A DNA stretch of 6,716 nt from an uncultured Ruminococcus sp. Its GTDB lineage: Bacteria > Bacillota > Clostridia > Oscillospirales > Ruminococcaceae. The stretch covers positions 1-6,716 of the forward strand of contig CAMCOJ010000115.1 in NCBI GenBank assembly GCA_945876405.1. The letters are read 5' to 3'. The notes beneath the pieces were generated by a model. That model was not told where the DNA came from. It made no database searches and saw only the letters and a list, made by a program, of their open reading frames with translations. Positions 6,196 to 6,716 of the stretch are shown here, piece after piece (position 1 is the stretch's first letter; every line of letters starts with the position of its first letter). Position numbers and translations under genes: made by a program.

Positions 6196-6218
6196 TATTA
6201 GATAAGCGAAGATGGAGA

Positions 6219-6224
6219 TATAAT
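6219..6224 (+). promoter_or_regulatory. Candidate -10 box before the DUF5131 gene
   Basis: TATAAT matches the consensus -10 box, but only weak -35 sequences such as TTAGAT (6198-6203) lie at a rough distance. The 109-base gap between the two genes otherwise holds a 6-bp inverted repeat (GAATGT 6242-6247, ACATTC 6265-6270) and no terminator, so read-through from the LRR gene is equally possible. Confidence 0.3.
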
Positions 6225-6284
6225 TCGTTCGTCACAGTTAAGAATGTTTCCGTAATTCAAGAGCACATTCGACCAGGCTCAGAT

Positions 6285-6290
6285 GGGAGG
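6285..6290 (+). promoter_or_regulatory. Ribosome binding site of the DUF5131 gene
   Basis: GGGAGG is the only strong site upstream. The gap to ATG 6305 is long (14 bases), but an in-frame TAA at 6299-6301 excludes any earlier start. An ATG at 6294 opens a four-codon frame (MCNI) that stops at 6306-6308, overlapping the real start as ATGA. Confidence 0.55.
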
Positions 6291-6304
6291 TTAATGTGTA
6301 ATAT

Positions 6305-6670
6305 ATGACAGAAGAAAACAGCAAAATATATGCTGACTGGAATCCATGGCACGGGTGTACGAAAATAAGTCCCGGTTGCAGATACTGTTATGTATACAGG
6401 CAGGACGAAAGATACAGCGGCAGTACCAGCAAAAGCAGCAGATGCCGTAAAACCAGCAGTTTTGATCTTCCTGTTAGACGAAAACGCGACGGAAGCTATA
6501 AGATTCCGTCAGGGAAGATTATTTTTACCTGCTTTACGTCTGATTTTCTGCTGAAGGATGCAGATGAATGGAGACCGGAATGCTGGAAAATGATAAAGGA
6601 AAGAAAAGACTGTTACTTTTATTTCTTTACCAAAAGAATAGACAGGCTTGCTGAGTGCCTTCCGCCTGAC
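6305..6670 (+). CDS. DUF5131 (phage Gp37/Gp68-like) protein, 3' end missing
   Basis: The first 122 codons are present and the gene is cut by the contig end. The start matches the DUF5131 family well: IYADWNPWHGCTKISPGCRY at residues 8-27, FDLPVRRKRDGSYKIPSG at 53-70, IIFTCFTSDFLLKDADEWR at 72-90, and YFYFFTKRIDRLAECLP at 104-120. The three cysteines C18, C25 and C28 (C-x6-C-x2-C) recall, but do not match, the CxxxCxxC iron-sulfur motif of radical SAM enzymes. Family members occur in phages, mobile elements and bacterial chromosomes; their biochemical activity is not established to my knowledge. Some have a neighbouring partner gene (three-Cys-motif partner, TcmP), which here would lie off the contig. 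The frame continues through the adapter, adding LSLIHISEPTRQAEI, which is false. Judging from the family, about half the protein is missing. Confidence 0.85.
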
Positions 6671-6716
6671 CTGTCTCTTATACACATCTCCGAGCCCACG
6701 AGACAGGCAGAAATCT
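6671..6716. other. Illumina Nextera i7 adapter (assembly artefact)
   Basis: CTGTCTCTTATACACATCT (6671-6689) is the Tn5 mosaic end, followed by CCGAGCCCACGAGAC (6690-6704), the index AGGCAGAA (6705-6712) and ATCT, the start of the outer flow-cell sequence. It is the reverse complement of positions 1-45 plus one base. Genomic sequence ends at 6670. Confidence 0.97.

Noticed and set aside
1..6716. 45-bp terminal inverted repeats suggesting a transposon or linear plasmid
   Set aside because: Both arms are exactly the Nextera i7 adapter and its index, so they come from library preparation.

Overview
This 6.7 kb window is a complete short assembly contig. It is AT-rich and looks like a gut or rumen Firmicute, most likely Ruminococcus or a related Oscillospiraceae. 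The evidence is the gene set: a YugP-type zinc peptidase, a solo AAA ATPase with DUF4143, a CarD-like regulator, a BspA-type leucine-rich-repeat protein, a DUF5131 protein and a scrap that looks like a Cthe_2159-type carbohydrate-binding protein. Strong Shine-Dalgarno sites and consensus sigma-70-type promoters agree. Species-level placement is inference. Both ends (1-45 and 6671-6716) are not genomic: they are the same Illumina Nextera i7 adapter with its index, in opposite orientation. The first and last genes are therefore cut by adapter sequence, and their apparent terminal residues are artefacts.

Layout. At 46-228 is the 3' end of the peptidase gene, closed by a strong hairpin terminator (240-280). 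At 293-424 lie three good and one decayed copy of a 33-bp direct repeat. The last copy runs into a consensus promoter (416-444) that drives the DUF4143 ATPase (467-1786). The ATPase is intact and ends before a hairpin with a T-tract (1929-1971).

From 1807 to 3861 everything lies on the minus strand and every gene is damaged. A short C-terminal scrap resembles a carbohydrate-binding protein (1807-1928). A CarD-like regulator (1992-2502) has a good promoter and ribosome binding site but a one-base frameshift that separates its last third. A MATE transporter (2620-3861) lacks its first membrane helix and has no ribosome binding site.

From 3863 the plus strand resumes with a consensus promoter and a short, possibly structured leader. 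These serve an intact 739-residue leucine-rich-repeat protein without signal peptide (3976-6195). The 5' half of a DUF5131 (phage Gp37/Gp68) gene with a three-cysteine motif follows and is cut by the contig end.

The genes do not form one pathway. Most have their own promoter or terminator, so this looks like an accessory stretch of independent single-gene units. The items most worth following are the 33-bp repeat array in front of the ATPase, the cluster of decaying minus-strand genes, and whatever lies next to the truncated DUF5131 gene, which in other genomes can have a conserved partner.
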